Below, piece after piece: positions 1 to 9,290 of a stretch of DNA of 64,000 bases (within the stretch, counting starts at the first letter, position 1; every line of letters starts with the position of its first letter). This DNA comes from Moritella viscosa (GTDB lineage Bacteria; Pseudomonadota; Gammaproteobacteria; Enterobacterales; Moritellaceae), in the NCBI GenBank assembly GCA_000953735.1, contig LN554852.1, positions 4,599,846-4,663,845 of the forward strand, in the 5' to 3' direction. The notes beneath the pieces are model-generated. The model ran no database searches. It saw only the letters and a program-made list of their open reading frames with translations, and was not told the origin of the DNA. A program made the position numbers and the translations under genes.

Positions 1-2
1 CA

Positions 3-1610
3 CTTAAGTTGGCCAACAAAAAAAAAGCCGATGTGATTGGTAAAACCATTGGACAATTATTGCCTGAAACAACAGCTAAATTAAGTATCAGCTATGATAG
101 TCAACTCAAACCAAATTATAAAAGTGTCAATTATAAGATGGAGTTCACACTCGAAGGCCGAGACGTATACGTGGATGTACATAAGCACCCAGTCATTAAA
201 AATAATGAATTAGTCGGGACGGTCAGTATATCTCGCGATATGAAAGAGCGCCGTATTACCTTGCAAAAAATTGATACATTAACGAAACAAGATCAACTCA
301 CAAACCTATTAAATCGCACCACGTTTCTGAAAAAACTCGATAAAATAAAATCAGATTCTAAGTGGGGTATGCTACTCATCGATATCAAAAAACTGGGATA
401 TATAAACAGCCATCATGGTACCGATATTGGGGATCAAGTACTATTTTATGTCGGCGAGGCAATAAAAAAAATAGCACCTGAACATGCTTACTTAGCACGA
501 ATTCAAGGTGACCGATTTTCGATTCTTAGTGATCAAGTCAGTAGCTCTAAGCAACTTGATGATTTATGTAATACATTAACAAATAGGCTTAACAAAAAAA
601 TTGCGATTCAAGGGCATGTTATTGATCTGGCCATTTGCATTGGCGCAGCCAATTACCCTTACAGTATTCAAAATACCAAACAACTGCTGACTTGCAGTGA
701 ACAAGCCTTACAGCGTTCACGTAAACACCCAGAGCAGAGCTACAGTTTGTTTAATCCCGTCTTAGAAGCACATGCCGATGCAGAAAGACGACTGACAGAA
801 GACTTAAAATACGCCATACAAAAGAAGAACATCGACTTATATTACCAACCCATTATTGATAGTAAAACCAAAGTTGTATTGGGTGTTGAAGCGCTTACGC
901 GTTGGCATCATCCTGAACAAGGGCTTATTATGCCGATTAAATTCATTGCGCTTGCCGAAAAAAATAACTTAATTGGGCAGCTTGGTGAAGTCGTATTAGA
1001 AAAAGCCTGCCAGCAATTAGCCCAATGGCGTGCTCACGATATCGATATTTTTATGGCCGTCAACTTGTCACCGATTCAATTTAATGATCCACAGCTCATC
1101 AATAAAATTAAATACTGCATCGACTATTACCAGGTACCAGCACACCGGCTCGAAATAGAAGTCACTGAAAGCGCCCTAATGGAATCAAACAAGACCGCAG
1201 ACCAAATGCTAGAAGAATTAATAAAACTCGGCGTGCGTCTTTCTATTGATGATTTTGGTACAGGTTATTGTTCATTGTCTTATCTAAAAAATATGCCTGC
1301 ACATAAAATAAAAATAGATAAATCTTTTGTGGATGAATTAGAAATAGATAAAACGACAACAGCAATAACACGCTCTGTGATCAGCCTAGCAAGAGAATTA
1401 AACATTACAGTCACAGCAGAAGGAATCGAGGAAGAATCACAAATGGAATGGCTACAAGCACAACAATGTGATCAACTTCAGGGGTATTTATTTAGTCGCC
1501 CGTTACCGAGCGACAAATTTTGTCTATGGTACAAAAAACACCATGCCACACACAATAATATGACTTATCTACAACACACAGAAACAACGCTGTCTATGCC
1601 AGTACTATAA
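3..1610 (+). CDS. PAS/GGDEF/EAL cyclic-di-GMP phosphodiesterase, 5' end missing
   Basis: Likely a cyclic-di-GMP signalling enzyme. The reading frame is open to the left edge, and the first possible start here is only a TTG at 9, so the gene begins outside the window. The visible part starts inside a PAS-like sensor domain (about residues 1-85). Next comes a GGDEF domain (about 95-250) whose signature is degenerate, reading IQGDRF where RxGGDEF is expected, so diguanylate cyclase activity is unlikely. The EAL domain (about 265-515) looks active: it keeps VEALTRW, NLSPIQF, EVTES and DDFGTGY, which supply the metal and catalytic acids in this family. I infer a phosphodiesterase that lowers c-di-GMP, with the GGDEF part perhaps only binding GTP. 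It ends 8 bp from the convergent rraB gene. Confidence 0.85.
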   Translation, partial: LKLANKKKADVIGKTIGQLLPETTAKLSISYDSQLKPNYKSVNYKMEFTLEGRDVYVDVHKHPVIKNNELVGTVSISRDMKERRITLQKIDTLTKQDQLTNLLNRTTFLKKLDKIKSDSKWGMLLIDIKKLGYINSHHGTDIGDQVLFYVGEAIKKIAPEHAYLARIQGDRFSILSDQVSSSKQLDDLCNTLTNRLNKKIAIQGHVIDLAICIGAANYPYSIQNTKQLLTCSEQALQRSRKHPEQSYSLFNPVLEAHADAERRLTEDLKYAIQKKNIDLYYQPIIDSKTKVVLGVEALTRWHHPEQGLIMPIKFIALAEKNNLIGQLGEVVLEKACQQLAQWRAHDIDIFMAVNLSPIQFNDPQLINKIKYCIDYYQVPAHRLEIEVTESALMESNKTADQMLEELIKLGVRLSIDDFGTGYCSLSYLKNMPAHKIKIDKSFVDELEIDKTTTAITRSVISLARELNITVTAEGIEEESQMEWLQAQQCDQLQGYLFSRPLPSDKFCLWYKKHHATHNNMTYLQHTETTLSMPVL

Positions 1611-1618
1611 TGTAAGTA

Positions 1619-1981
1619 CTATGAGGCGTCTTCTTCGAAGTAAGTACCCCAACCATCATAAGTAACGTCTTGTTCGATAGACATTTTAAGTAACGCTTCG
1701 ATATCACGCGTGATCGTATCGATATCAAGTTCAGTTTCAACAATACAATCGAAGGCGAATACTGTTTGTCCGTCTTCAAGTTCAACTTCTTCAGGATCTG
1801 ATACATCGTAGCCCAGTTTAAATGCAGCAATAGCGGCTTTTTCTAACTGTGCAAAATCATCCCCAGCAAAGTGATGCTCAATTGAATACACAGCATCAGG
1901 ATCACTGCCATCTTCTAATAAGTTATCAATGATCTCTTCAGCTTCGACTTTCAGTTCGGCAAATTCTTTTTCAAAATCCAC
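1619..1981 (-). CDS. rraB: RraB, inhibitor of RNase E
   Basis: Protein regulator of ribonuclease E; in E. coli RraB binds the scaffold region of RNase E and alters degradosome composition. The 120-residue acidic protein matches the family closely: LLEDGSDPDAVYSIEHH near the N-terminus, KAAIAAFKLGY in the middle and VTYDGWGTYFE at the C-terminus, all at the expected spacing. It lacks the long Asp/Glu tail of the E. coli protein. The start codon is GTG, with no in-frame ATG upstream before a poor AAAGAG ribosome-binding sequence. It is a single gene, convergent with the EAL gene. Confidence 0.92.
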   Translation of the reverse strand: MDFEKEFAELKVEAEEIIDNLLEDGSDPDAVYSIEHHFAGDDFAQLEKAAIAAFKLGYDVSDPEEVELEDGQTVFAFDCIVETELDIDTITRDIEALLKMSIEQDVTYDGWGTYFEEDAS

Positions 1982-2053
1982 TAGGTTAATCTCTTTAATT
2001 ATGATGAGTGAAGAATACTCTGCTTTTAATATTCATGCCATTAAATTTTACCC

Positions 2054-2083
2054 AAAAAAAATGCCAAACCTAAGGTTTGGCAT
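2054..2083 (-). terminator. Rho-independent terminator of the porin operon
   Basis: A near-perfect hairpin (12-bp stem ATGCCAAACC with TAA in the loop) is followed on the minus strand by a run of eight T. It lies 20 bp past the stop of the small periplasmic-binding gene and would end the porin/PBP transcript before rraB. Confidence 0.85.
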
Positions 2084-2102
2084 TTACAATTAGACATTAC
2101 AA

Positions 2103-2519
2103 TTAAGGTGTAAAGACCACTTTTACTGAATCATCGACTTCTGACGAATCGATATAAGCAATCGCGTTAGTACGTGACGCCACTTGGCTTTTGATCAATG
2201 CTGATGAGCCAATTGTCTTCGGCGGCTTGCCTTTACCAGTAAATATTAAACGAGACCAATAAGCTTGTAACTGTGAGTCACTCTTACCAGTAACACTTGC
2301 GTGAAATTCTCCTCGGATAAAGCTACCTGTCGCTTGCTCAATCACTTCAGCTTTTGCGCCGTTTGGTAATTTTTTCGACTTACCTAAATATAATTTAGAT
2401 ACTTGTGATTTCGATAACGAGTCAGGGCCTGTTGGGTTAGCAATAACCACAACACCCGCTTGTGCTACGCCAGATATCAATGCTGCTGTTAAGGCAACTT
2501 TAGCTAATAATTTCATCAA
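2103..2519 (-). CDS. Small periplasmic phosphate-binding-like (PBP) protein
   Basis: Short (138 aa) exported protein related to the N-terminal lobe of PstS-type phosphate-binding proteins (PBP-like family). A signal peptide is evident (KLLAKVALTAALISGVAQA, cut before GVVVIAN). The mature part has VIANPTGPDSLSKSQVSKLYLGK and an AYIDSSEVDDSVKVV end typical of these one-lobe proteins. Residues around the GSFIRGEFHASVTGKS segment correspond to the ligand-contact area of the family, but the ligand is not known. It follows the porin by 8 bp and is surely cotranscribed with it. An operon of outer-membrane channel plus small binding protein suggests anion or phosphate uptake; this is inference. Confidence 0.75.
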   Translation of the reverse strand: MMKLLAKVALTAALISGVAQAGVVVIANPTGPDSLSKSQVSKLYLGKSKKLPNGAKAEVIEQATGSFIRGEFHASVTGKSDSQLQAYWSRLIFTGKGKPPKTIGSSALIKSQVASRTNAIAYIDSSEVDDSVKVVFTP

Positions 2520-2527
2520 AGTTCTCC

Positions 2528-3667
2528 TTAAAATACGGCATCAAATGAAATGGTGTAAACGATAGTATCGTCGTTACTATCAGCTATATTTGGAGTCATA
2601 CCACCTGAGGTATCACCAAAATTAGTTGCATAAGTAACATCGGCTTTTAATGCGAGGTTTGAGTTAATGTCATAACGCGTACCAATGCTGTAAGCATTAC
2701 GCTTCCAGTTAAAGCTTGATTCGTATCCAGGGGCTCTCTCACTATCATCTGTTGTTTCAAGGAAAGCATAACTCACGTAGGGAGTGAAATCACTAATACG
2801 GTACCCTAGGGTAATATAACCAGATTTAGTATCTGAATAATTACCTTCTACATCAGAAACCGCAAACTCAGAGATAGCAAGTAGTGAACCGTCATCATAA
2901 CTCAGACCAATACCAGCAAAATAGCTATCTTCTTTATCAAAAAAGCTTGCTCCGTTCTTACTATCAAGTGTGGTTTGATAATAAGTCGTACGGAACACCC
3001 ACTCTTCATAAGAAAATGATGCTGAAGCACCGAGAATATCTTTGTAGTCAACTTCGCCAAGCGCACCCGTATCACGATCAGCATGGCCATAGCTTGCTTG
3101 TAGTGTGACTGCAACATCACTAAAATCAAAATCATAAATAGCATCAACACCATCAAAAGATGACAGTGGCACAATACTGTAAAGTTCACTTGGAGGCGTT
3201 GCCCAAGGTTGTGCATAGCCCACTTCTAGATAATCAGAATACATGTACAGTGGCACACGCAGACGACCGATACGTGTGACAAAGCCATTATCAAAATCAT
3301 GGCTTAAAAATGCCCATTCCATTTCGGTAGACCAATCATCATTACCACGAGCAACTAACTGAGCAACAATTTTTGTTTGCTCAGTTAGTGCGAACGAACC
3401 TTGCAGACCAAGTTTGCTGCCTTCAGAGAAATCAGCATCTTTATCGTATCCATTATATCCAGCATCGTTACTAGCAACACCTACTTTACCAGTGAAAAAA
3501 CCATTAACGGTCATCCGATCAGATAACGAATCATAAGAACTCACCTCTTGTAAGATCGCAAGTTCTTGTTCGAGCTGGGCAAGACGCTGTGCATCCGTTG
3601 TTGCCGCAGTCGCAAATTGCGAAGCGCAGGCAACGGCCAGCGGTAGCATGATAAATATTTTTTTCAT
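2528..3667 (-). CDS. Outer-membrane porin-like beta-barrel protein
   Basis: 379-residue outer-membrane protein from the chosen ATG, which begins MKKIFIMLPLAVACASQF with a signal peptide ending ATA and is preceded by a good AAGGAG site 7 bp away. Longer in-frame starts reach 3751 but lack a signal peptide at the right place. After cleavage there is a short coiled-coil stretch (RLAQLEQELAILQEVSS), as in trimeric porins. Repeated amphipathic strands with aromatic girdles follow, and the protein ends in Phe (FDAVF), the usual barrel assembly signal. Substrate is unknown. It is the first gene of a two-gene operon with the small PBP-like protein, with a CRP-like site about 130 bp upstream. Confidence 0.8.
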   Translation of the reverse strand: MKKIFIMLPLAVACASQFATAATTDAQRLAQLEQELAILQEVSSYDSLSDRMTVNGFFTGKVGVASNDAGYNGYDKDADFSEGSKLGLQGSFALTEQTKIVAQLVARGNDDWSTEMEWAFLSHDFDNGFVTRIGRLRVPLYMYSDYLEVGYAQPWATPPSELYSIVPLSSFDGVDAIYDFDFSDVAVTLQASYGHADRDTGALGEVDYKDILGASASFSYEEWVFRTTYYQTTLDSKNGASFFDKEDSYFAGIGLSYDDGSLLAISEFAVSDVEGNYSDTKSGYITLGYRISDFTPYVSYAFLETTDDSERAPGYESSFNWKRNAYSIGTRYDINSNLALKADVTYATNFGDTSGGMTPNIADSNDDTIVYTISFDAVF

Positions 3668-3798
3668 CAAAACACTCCTTGTATTAAACATTTTATCCAT
3701 ATTGAATTTCTCAGCAAGTCGCCATAAAAATATAAATTCGATATCAATCAATTAGCTCATTAGTATGACGGGATTGTTAATTCTTATCGAATTTACTT

Positions 3799-3816
3799 GC
3801 GTGACATAGATCACAC
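3799..3816. promoter_or_regulatory. CRP-like binding site upstream of porin
   Basis: The sequence GTGACATAGATCACA is a close match to the CRP consensus TGTGA-N6-TCACA. It sits about 132 bp upstream of the porin start codon, so catabolite control of the porin/PBP operon is plausible. Predicted from sequence only. Confidence 0.5.
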
Positions 3817-4244
3817 AGAGACAAGTTGTTATGAGATTGTGAACGATTAAGTTGAACTTATTGCGTTTTACTTCTATGGGTTAACATTTAGCCTGAATAT
3901 TATACTCAAACATTAATATGTATAAATGAAGTAAACGAAATGTAAAACAAGAGCCTACTGCATTAAAATAATCGTTCCTATTTTTATGAGTGACTTTATT
4001 ATGAAATTCATACTTTATTCCGCTCTCGTCAGCCATTTCAATCACGAAAGTCCGTCTCTGATTGAGAATTGCGCTACTGAAATACAAGCGGCTAAGGATA
4101 GTTGGCAGTGGTTTTTTGTAATAAATTTGATCTTACGATTGGTACTGTTTTTGATAAAATGATTGGTCTATCAGTAGCAATTTGCTTACTCATAAAATTT
4201 CTCTCCTTAGAAATTTTGTGTAGCAAGCAAACTGTCGTTACTCA
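3817..4244. other. Intergenic region between MCP and porin genes
   Basis: About 430 bp without a convincing gene. A 68-codon minus-strand frame (3881-4087) has no clear ribosome-binding site and no recognisable domain. Near the chemoreceptor end, AAAATTTCT...AGAAATTTT (about 4195-4217) forms a 9-bp stem that may act as a weak terminator for the chemoreceptor gene. Confidence 0.5.
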
Positions 4245-5864
4245 CTACACACTAAATTGATTTGTTGCTTGCCTTAATTGTTGTGTTGCAACTTCAATAG
4301 CACCTGCTATCTCGTCAAGTACTTCGGTATCTTGGGATACTTGTGTTGCTATCGCATGAGTTTCATCGATATAACCATGTATTAGTTTGCTGGTTTGCGC
4401 TTGCTCTTCCGTTGCCGATGCAATTTGCTCGTTGACTACGTGAATCGCTTCAACTTTACCCGAAATACTGATGAGGGAATCACTCGCACTCGATGATTGC
4501 TCTACGCCCATCTCCGCTTTATTCATCCCACGTTGCATCGCTTCCACAGCACCTCGTGAAGCGCGTTGCAATTCTTCCAACACTTGTTGAATCTCTTGGG
4601 TTGAGTCTTGTGTGCGAGATGCTAAAGTTCGTACTTCGTCGGCAACTACAGCAAAACCACGTCCTTGTTCACCCGCACGCGCCGCTTCAATGGCCGCATT
4701 TAATGCTAGCAGATTGGTCTGATCGGCGATACCACGGATAGTGTCGAGAATAACCCCTACATTGCTAGTATGGGAGTCTAATTCATCAATTACTTTTGAT
4801 GCTGTTTTTACCTCATTAGCGAGGTCATGTATGGCTTCAATGGTCTTATCGACAACCACTGTTCCGGTCTCAGCTTCCTTGTTTGCACTACTCGCTTCTA
4901 AAGAAGCATTAGATGCATAATCAGCAATATGCCTGACAGTATCGAACATTTCGTTCATCGAGCGAGATACCTGATCAATCGACTTACTTTGCTCTTGAAT
5001 TCGAGATTTAGACGTGCTGCTTGATGTCGCTAACTGCGTCGACACTTGTGATAACGAATCAATAGATTGGATAGTTTCTGAGATACTACCATGGAGCTTA
5101 TTCAAGAACTGATTAAACCAATACACTAAGTCACCGATTTCATCTTTATTAGTGTAATCAATACGTATCGTCAGATCACCATCTCCTTGCGCGATCTCTT
5201 TTAAAGAATCAGATACTTTACGAATGCTCCCTGTAATCGACACTGTTAACCAATAACACAGTGCTAACACTAAAATGATGACACCCACACCCAATAAAAC
5301 ACCTTTATTACGGCTACTATCAGAGCTCTCTAATGAGGCATTAATTAATGCGGTAAACTCAGATTGACTGTCTTGTTTAAATTGACCAAGGTCTGCCAAT
5401 AATTTTTCTAACTTAAGGCTATTTTTCTCAGCTAACACTGATAAGTTATCAATAGAAATAGTACCACTAATCAAACCATTAGCTAAGTATTTAGCTGATT
5501 TATAATATTCAGCTGCTTCATTTTTAATTATTAGTAATTCACGATTTTTATCAGGATGAATCGAGTTAATTAAATCTAATTGTGCAATCAGATCAATATA
5601 AACATCATCTGCACTCAGTAGCATATCTTCATCGCCGATCGTGACAGATGTTTCAATTGCTTGCGTTAATTCAGCAATTTTACTGTTACTAATAGTAGCA
5701 GCTTCAAGTACTGGATAATAAATAGCAGACAGTTGTGATAAACGTTCTTTATTTTCTTTTACAACGAGAATATTCGCAAAAAGATAAGTTAAAAAACTAA
5801 CGACAACAACCGCCGAAAGAATGCCGATCTGATGCTTAATTTTTAGTTGGGTTGATAGTCCCAT
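4245..5864 (-). CDS. Methyl-accepting chemotaxis protein
   Basis: Membrane chemoreceptor of 539 residues that would signal through CheA/CheW to the flagellar motor. One membrane helix near residues 12-34 is followed by a roughly 150-residue helical periplasmic sensor segment. A second helix lies at about 188-208 ([17 protein letters not shown]), then HAMP (about 210-262) and the long cytoplasmic coiled coil. The conserved hairpin tip is present ([20 protein letters not shown], then [12 protein letters not shown]). No C-terminal CheR-docking pentapeptide is seen. The ligand cannot be predicted. It is monocistronic. Confidence 0.9.
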   Translation of the reverse strand: MGLSTQLKIKHQIGILSAVVVVSFLTYLFANILVVKENKERLSQLSAIYYPVLEAATISNSKIAELTQAIETSVTIGDEDMLLSADDVYIDLIAQLDLINSIHPDKNRELLIIKNEAAEYYKSAKYLANGLISGTISIDNLSVLAEKNSLKLEKLLADLGQFKQDSQSEFTALINASLESSDSSRNKGVLLGVGVIILVLALCYWLTVSITGSIRKVSDSLKEIAQGDGDLTIRIDYTNKDEIGDLVYWFNQFLNKLHGSISETIQSIDSLSQVSTQLATSSSTSKSRIQEQSKSIDQVSRSMNEMFDTVRHIADYASNASLEASSANKEAETGTVVVDKTIEAIHDLANEVKTASKVIDELDSHTSNVGVILDTIRGIADQTNLLALNAAIEAARAGEQGRGFAVVADEVRTLASRTQDSTQEIQQVLEELQRASRGAVEAMQRGMNKAEMGVEQSSSASDSLISISGKVEAIHVVNEQIASATEEQAQTSKLIHGYIDETHAIATQVSQDTEVLDEIAGAIEVATQQLRQATNQFSV

Positions 5865-6118
5865 TTCATACCTCTGTAGCGTTTACAAGTTAGTTTGATA
5901 GTATTATTACAATACCAATCCAGTCCCTTTGATCTAACTTATAGATCGGACAACGTCCTTAAAATCCTAATAGCTTATCGGCCTAACAATCAAAATCATG
6001 ACCATATTTTGGATCTTTATTTTATTAACCCCTTAGAATTAGAGTTTTTACACCACCTGAATAAACTAGCCTAAATGAGAGCATTTTTAATAAGTAACCG
6101 TGTTCTAAAAATTTATGC

Positions 6119-6157
6119 AAAAAAAAGCTTATTATATAAATCATAATAAGCTTTTTT
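6119..6157. terminator. Terminator after dusA (possibly bidirectional)
   Basis: Inverted repeat AAAAAAGCTTATTAT...ATAATAAGCTTTTTT with T-runs on both sides. On the minus strand it lies 26 bp past the dusA stop. There is no plus-strand gene ending here, so its main role should be dusA termination. Confidence 0.75.
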
Positions 6158-6182
6158 ATTTTTGAAATTTAAAATCAATACA

Positions 6183-7175
6183 TTAGCATTTTGGAACTAA
6201 CTTTAGCGCGGCTTCAACAACATCCACACCAGCCCCTTTTTTATGCCCTTGTTCACTCAAGTAACGTTTCCACGCTCTGGCACCTGGCTGACCAAGGAAT
6301 AACCCCAGTATATGACGATAAATATGCGTTAAACTCCCGCCATTACGAATGTGATTATCAATATACGGTAACATCATTTCTGCATAATCATGACGACTAT
6401 AAGTCGACTTCTCAGCACCGTAAACAAGTTCATCGACTTGGCTCAATAAATAAGGGTTATGGTACGCTTCACGCCCCATCATCACACCATCAATATGCGT
6501 AAGGTGCGATTCTGTCTCTGCTAACGTTTTTACGCCACCGTTAATCGCAATAAACAATCCCGGAAAATCCTGCTTAATATCGTAAACACGTTGATAGTTA
6601 AGTTCAGGGATCTCACGGTTTTCTTTCGGGCTTAAGCCACTTAGCCATGCTTTACGGGCATGCAAAGTAAAGTCATTACAACCCGTTGCCGCAACAGTAT
6701 CGATAAATGTTTGTAAAAACTCATACGAATCTTGATCATCAATACCAATACGGGTTTTAACAGTAATTGGTATATCTACCACGTCTTGCATCGCTTTAAC
6801 GCAATCTGCCACAAGCATAGGTTCCGCCATTAGGCAGGCACCAAATTTACCACTTTGAACGCGATCTGACGGACAGCCTACATTCAGGTTAATTTCGTCA
6901 TAACCACGCTCTTGTGCCAGTTTAGCGCTTTGTGCCAGATCTAACGGGTTGCTGCCACCTAACTGTAAAGACACTGGGTGCTCTTCTTGGTTATAGGCAA
7001 GATAATCACCTCGGCCGTGAATGATGGCACCAGTGGTCACCATTTCGGTATACAGTAAGGTGTTTTTGGTCAGCAGGCGATGGAAGTAACGGCAATGACG
7101 GTCTGTCCAATCCAACATTGGTGCAATGGAGAAGCGTCCTGCGGCGTGAACACTGTTAGTAACTGGCTTCGTCAT
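6183..7175 (-). CDS. dusA: tRNA-dihydrouridine(20/20a) synthase DusA
   Basis: FMN- and NADPH-dependent enzyme that reduces uridine to dihydrouridine at positions 20/20a of tRNA. The 330-residue length fits DusA. Visible are the N-terminal [23 protein letters not shown], and [21 protein letters not shown], where C114 is the expected catalytic cysteine. KTRIGID and [19 protein letters not shown] follow, and INGGVKT and [10 protein letters not shown] of the FMN phosphate site lie further on. The start ATG follows an AGAGAT sequence. dusA is a known integration target for genomic islands, and an integrase gene begins 106 bp from its start, divergently. Confidence 0.95.
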   Translation of the reverse strand: MTKPVTNSVHAAGRFSIAPMLDWTDRHCRYFHRLLTKNTLLYTEMVTTGAIIHGRGDYLAYNQEEHPVSLQLGGSNPLDLAQSAKLAQERGYDEINLNVGCPSDRVQSGKFGACLMAEPMLVADCVKAMQDVVDIPITVKTRIGIDDQDSYEFLQTFIDTVAATGCNDFTLHARKAWLSGLSPKENREIPELNYQRVYDIKQDFPGLFIAINGGVKTLAETESHLTHIDGVMMGREAYHNPYLLSQVDELVYGAEKSTYSRHDYAEMMLPYIDNHIRNGGSLTHIYRHILGLFLGQPGARAWKRYLSEQGHKKGAGVDVVEAALKLVPKC

Positions 7176-7281
7176 TGCTTTATCTCTCTTTTTAGCATGC
7201 TTTTTTGCTTTGAATTACGTTGAATTGCCTTGAAATTCGTATTACAGTACCCCTATAGTCCCCCTCAAAAAGTAGGATTCC

Positions 7282-7841
7282 ATGGCTTCTTGTTCTATAG
7301 AAAAGCGCGTACTTGCAAGTAAAGAATTACGATTTAAAGCAGTCGTCATCGTTAAAAATAAAGGCGCCATCATACACCGTGAATCCAAGACTTTCAAAAA
7401 GAAAGTGAACGCATCTGCCTGGGGGAAAAAGAAGGTTCAAGAATTAGAGGAATTTGGGGTTAGTGGCCATAGAACATGTACCCTTGGTCAACTACTCGAT
7501 AAGTTTATGAATGATGGTCTGTTATGGGATAACACAGGCCGCACCAAGCAATATGTTATACAAATGCTTCGTGATTGCGATATAGCTAACGTAATAAGTG
7601 ATCAACTAAAATCCAGCGACATTATTGAACATTGTAAAAATAGAAAAGCAACCGGTACAAAGCCTGCAACTATTTATCATGATGTTGCTTATTTACGTTC
7701 AGTAATGAAAAAGGCACTACCCGTTTTCAACATCAAGGCTAACGTTGAAATATTTGAAGAAACAATACCAGTATTAATTGAAATGAAATTAATCGGTAAA
7801 AGCAATAAACGTACACGACGACCAACCACTAGTGAATGTAA
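7282..7841 (+). pseudogene. Tyrosine recombinase (dusA-type integrase), N-terminal part cut by an IS
   Basis: N-terminal portion of a phage/island-type tyrosine integrase: the arm-type DNA-binding region (about residues 1-70) and the SAM-like core-binding domain (about 75-185; e.g. TYHDVAYLRSVMKKALP-like helix). The frame runs into the IS at 7842 and stops at 7884 within it. The catalytic domain with its Arg-His-Arg-Tyr residues is therefore missing. A piece that appears to continue the protein is found on the far side of the IS (9090-9167). The position next to the dusA start matches the known class of dusA-targeting integrases. It is certainly inactive as a recombinase. Confidence 0.8.
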
Positions 7842-7866
7842 TGGTCAACTCAAATCGGACACTTGC

Positions 7867-8664
7867 TTAAGCTACTTTTCTTAATATCTGCTGCTCAAAT
7901 TCCATCGGTGATAAATACCCCAATGTTGTATGTGGCCGCTTGCTGTTGTAATAAGCAAGGTAATCCAAAATACAGCGTTCAGCGTCTTTCTTTGTTTTCA
8001 AGCGATAGTAATGCATATGCTCGTGTTTGAAGCTTCTAAAAAATCGCTCTGTTGGTGCATTATCCCAACACTCACCTTTGCCGCTCATGCTGGGTATCAT
8101 CTCCATTTTCGAAAGCATTTCCTGGTACTTGCCGCTTGCGTATTGGCTGCCTCTATCTGAATGATGCATAACTCCAGCATTGGGTTTTCGTCGCCAGTAA
8201 GCCATCTGTAGCGCCTGCAAACACATTTCTGTTTTCATGTTGTCGGCAATACTCCATCCAATGATTTGCCTTGAATATAAATCCATTACAACGGCTAAAT
8301 ACATCCAACCTTCAAGCGTCCAAACGTAGGTGATATCAGTTGTCCAATATTTATTGGGCTGCTGAACATCGAATTTACGCTCTAACAAGTTATCTGCAAT
8401 ATTAAAATTATGCTTACTATCAGTAGTTACCTTGAATCGTCTTGGGTAGCGGGCTTGCAAGCCTAAGCGTGACATTAAACGCCATATTTTGTAATGACCA
8501 ACATCAAAGCCTTCTTTGCGTAACTCATTGGTTAATCTGCGATAACCTAGCGTTTTTTTGTGTAAGTCGAATATCTCGGCAGCCTTAATCTCAAGCGCCA
8601 CATCCTTATTAGGCGATGCTCTATTTGATAACCAGTGATAAAAAGCACTTGGGCTTACATCCAT
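7867..8664 (-). CDS. IS3-family transposase OrfB (catalytic part)
   Basis: DDE transposase catalytic subunit, 265 residues. An N-terminal HTH_21-type region (LGYRRLTNELRKEGFDVGHYKIWRLM) precedes the rve integrase core. The DDE residues are visible in context: D in WTTDITYVWT, D in HHSDRGSQYAS, and E in NAPTERFFRSFKHE. The C-terminal YNSKRPHTTLGYLSPMEFE is typical of the family. It is normally made as an OrfAB fusion by a -1 frameshift. The slippery run of seven A followed by G near the end of orfA (8757-8763, minus strand) fits that. The listed ATG start is therefore probably not the main route of expression. Confidence 0.92.
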   Translation of the reverse strand: MDVSPSAFYHWLSNRASPNKDVALEIKAAEIFDLHKKTLGYRRLTNELRKEGFDVGHYKIWRLMSRLGLQARYPRRFKVTTDSKHNFNIADNLLERKFDVQQPNKYWTTDITYVWTLEGWMYLAVVMDLYSRQIIGWSIADNMKTEMCLQALQMAYWRRKPNAGVMHHSDRGSQYASGKYQEMLSKMEMIPSMSGKGECWDNAPTERFFRSFKHEHMHYYRLKTKKDAERCILDYLAYYNSKRPHTTLGYLSPMEFEQQILRKVA

Positions 8665-8723
8665 AACTTTACATGTAACTCGAATTGGAAATGTCTTCTT
8701 ATACTCTGCGATGAACTGAAATC

Positions 8724-9029
8724 TTACTCGCTTTCCTTGGCAAAGAAGACTGCGGCCTTTTTTAAAATTTCTTTCTCCATCAGCAGTTTTGCATTTTCTT
8801 TACGTAGTATTTCAAGTTCATTACGTTCGGATAGGTTTAGGCCTTCTTGTTTGGTTCCAGGTCTAGCTTGCGTGCCGCTTTCTGCTTGAACCCAGCGTGT
8901 AATTGCACTTAACGATACACCTAAGCTAGCAGCGGCTGCTTGTCTGGTATATCCTTGCTCAGTAACGAGTTTTACTGCGCCTTGTTTGAATTCAGTTGTA
9001 AATTTCGGACGTTTAAACTTAGTATTCAT
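8724..9029 (-). CDS. IS3-family transposase OrfA (DNA-binding part)
   Basis: Helix-turn-helix protein of about 101 residues that binds the IS ends. KFTTEFKQGAVKLVTEQGYTRQAAAASLG is split across the HTH_Tnp_1 fold, and the second half is a leucine-zipper-like helix (ELEILRKENAKLLMEKEILKKA) used for multimerisation. I start it at the ATG preceded by GAGGTG; a GTG two codons upstream is also open. The A-rich slippery site that allows -1 shifting into orfB lies in the codons for EILKKA. Confidence 0.9.
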   Translation of the reverse strand: MNTKFKRPKFTTEFKQGAVKLVTEQGYTRQAAAASLGVSLSAITRWVQAESGTQARPGTKQEGLNLSERNELEILRKENAKLLMEKEILKKAAVFFAKESE

Positions 9030-9089
9030 GATCACCTCTAATTAACATTATACTTAAATGCTTTAGAAGTGTCCGGTAGAATTAAACCA

Positions 9090-9167
9090 CATCACTCGGC
9101 AGGAAAGTACTTATTGAGTTCAAATGAGGAAAAGAAATATTCAACATCCTTTATCGACCAACTTTAA
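9090..9167 (+). pseudogene. Integrase fragment on the far side of the IS
   Basis: A 25-codon open stretch beginning immediately after the IS end reads ...GKYLLSSNEEKKYSTSFIDQL then stops. Its spacing and composition resemble the segment that opens the catalytic domain of dusA-type integrases (an aromatic L/YF-S-x-E-K patch followed by a hydrophobic helix). I read it as the continuation of the interrupted integrase, itself truncated by later deletion. Alternative: chance similarity in a short frame. Confidence 0.4.
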
Positions 9168-9241
9168 CTGAGATTATAGGCTTAAGTGTTGAGTTCCGGG
9201 ATTGCCTACAAAGGCTTGCTAGCTGATCAAGATACTATGAA

Positions 9242-9272
9242 ACAGTGTTAACCTTGTTACAAGCTAACACTG
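9242..9272 (-). terminator. Inverted repeat past the lipoprotein gene
   Basis: ACAGTGTTA...TAACACTGT, with an inner TTGT/ACAA pairing, makes a strong hairpin 19 bp past the lipoprotein stop codon. There is only a short T-stretch after it on the minus strand, so it is a probable but not canonical terminator. Confidence 0.5.
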
Positions 9273-9290
9273 TCCTCAGGCTAATGTAAC

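Larger units (their letters stand above)
7842..9089 (-). mobile_element. Complete IS3-family insertion sequence, about 1.25 kb
   Basis: Two-ORF insertion element (orfA, orfB) transcribed on the minus strand. The ends carry an imperfect 23-bp inverted repeat: TGGTCAACTCAAATCGGACACTT at the left, and TGGTTTAATTCTACCGGACACTT read from the right end. They share TGGT and CGGACACTT. I could not identify a clean 3- or 4-bp target duplication (flanks TAA and CAT), so the boundaries may be off by a few bases, or the flanks have decayed. Both ORFs look intact, so the element may still be mobile. Confidence 0.82.

Noticed and set aside
3881..4087. 68-codon minus-strand ORF between porin and MCP genes
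   Set aside because: No clear ribosome-binding site, no recognisable domain, unusual composition; probably chance.
7839..9092. Target-site duplication of the IS
   Set aside because: Flanking triplets TAA and CAT do not match, and shifting the ends by a few bases gives no convincing duplication.
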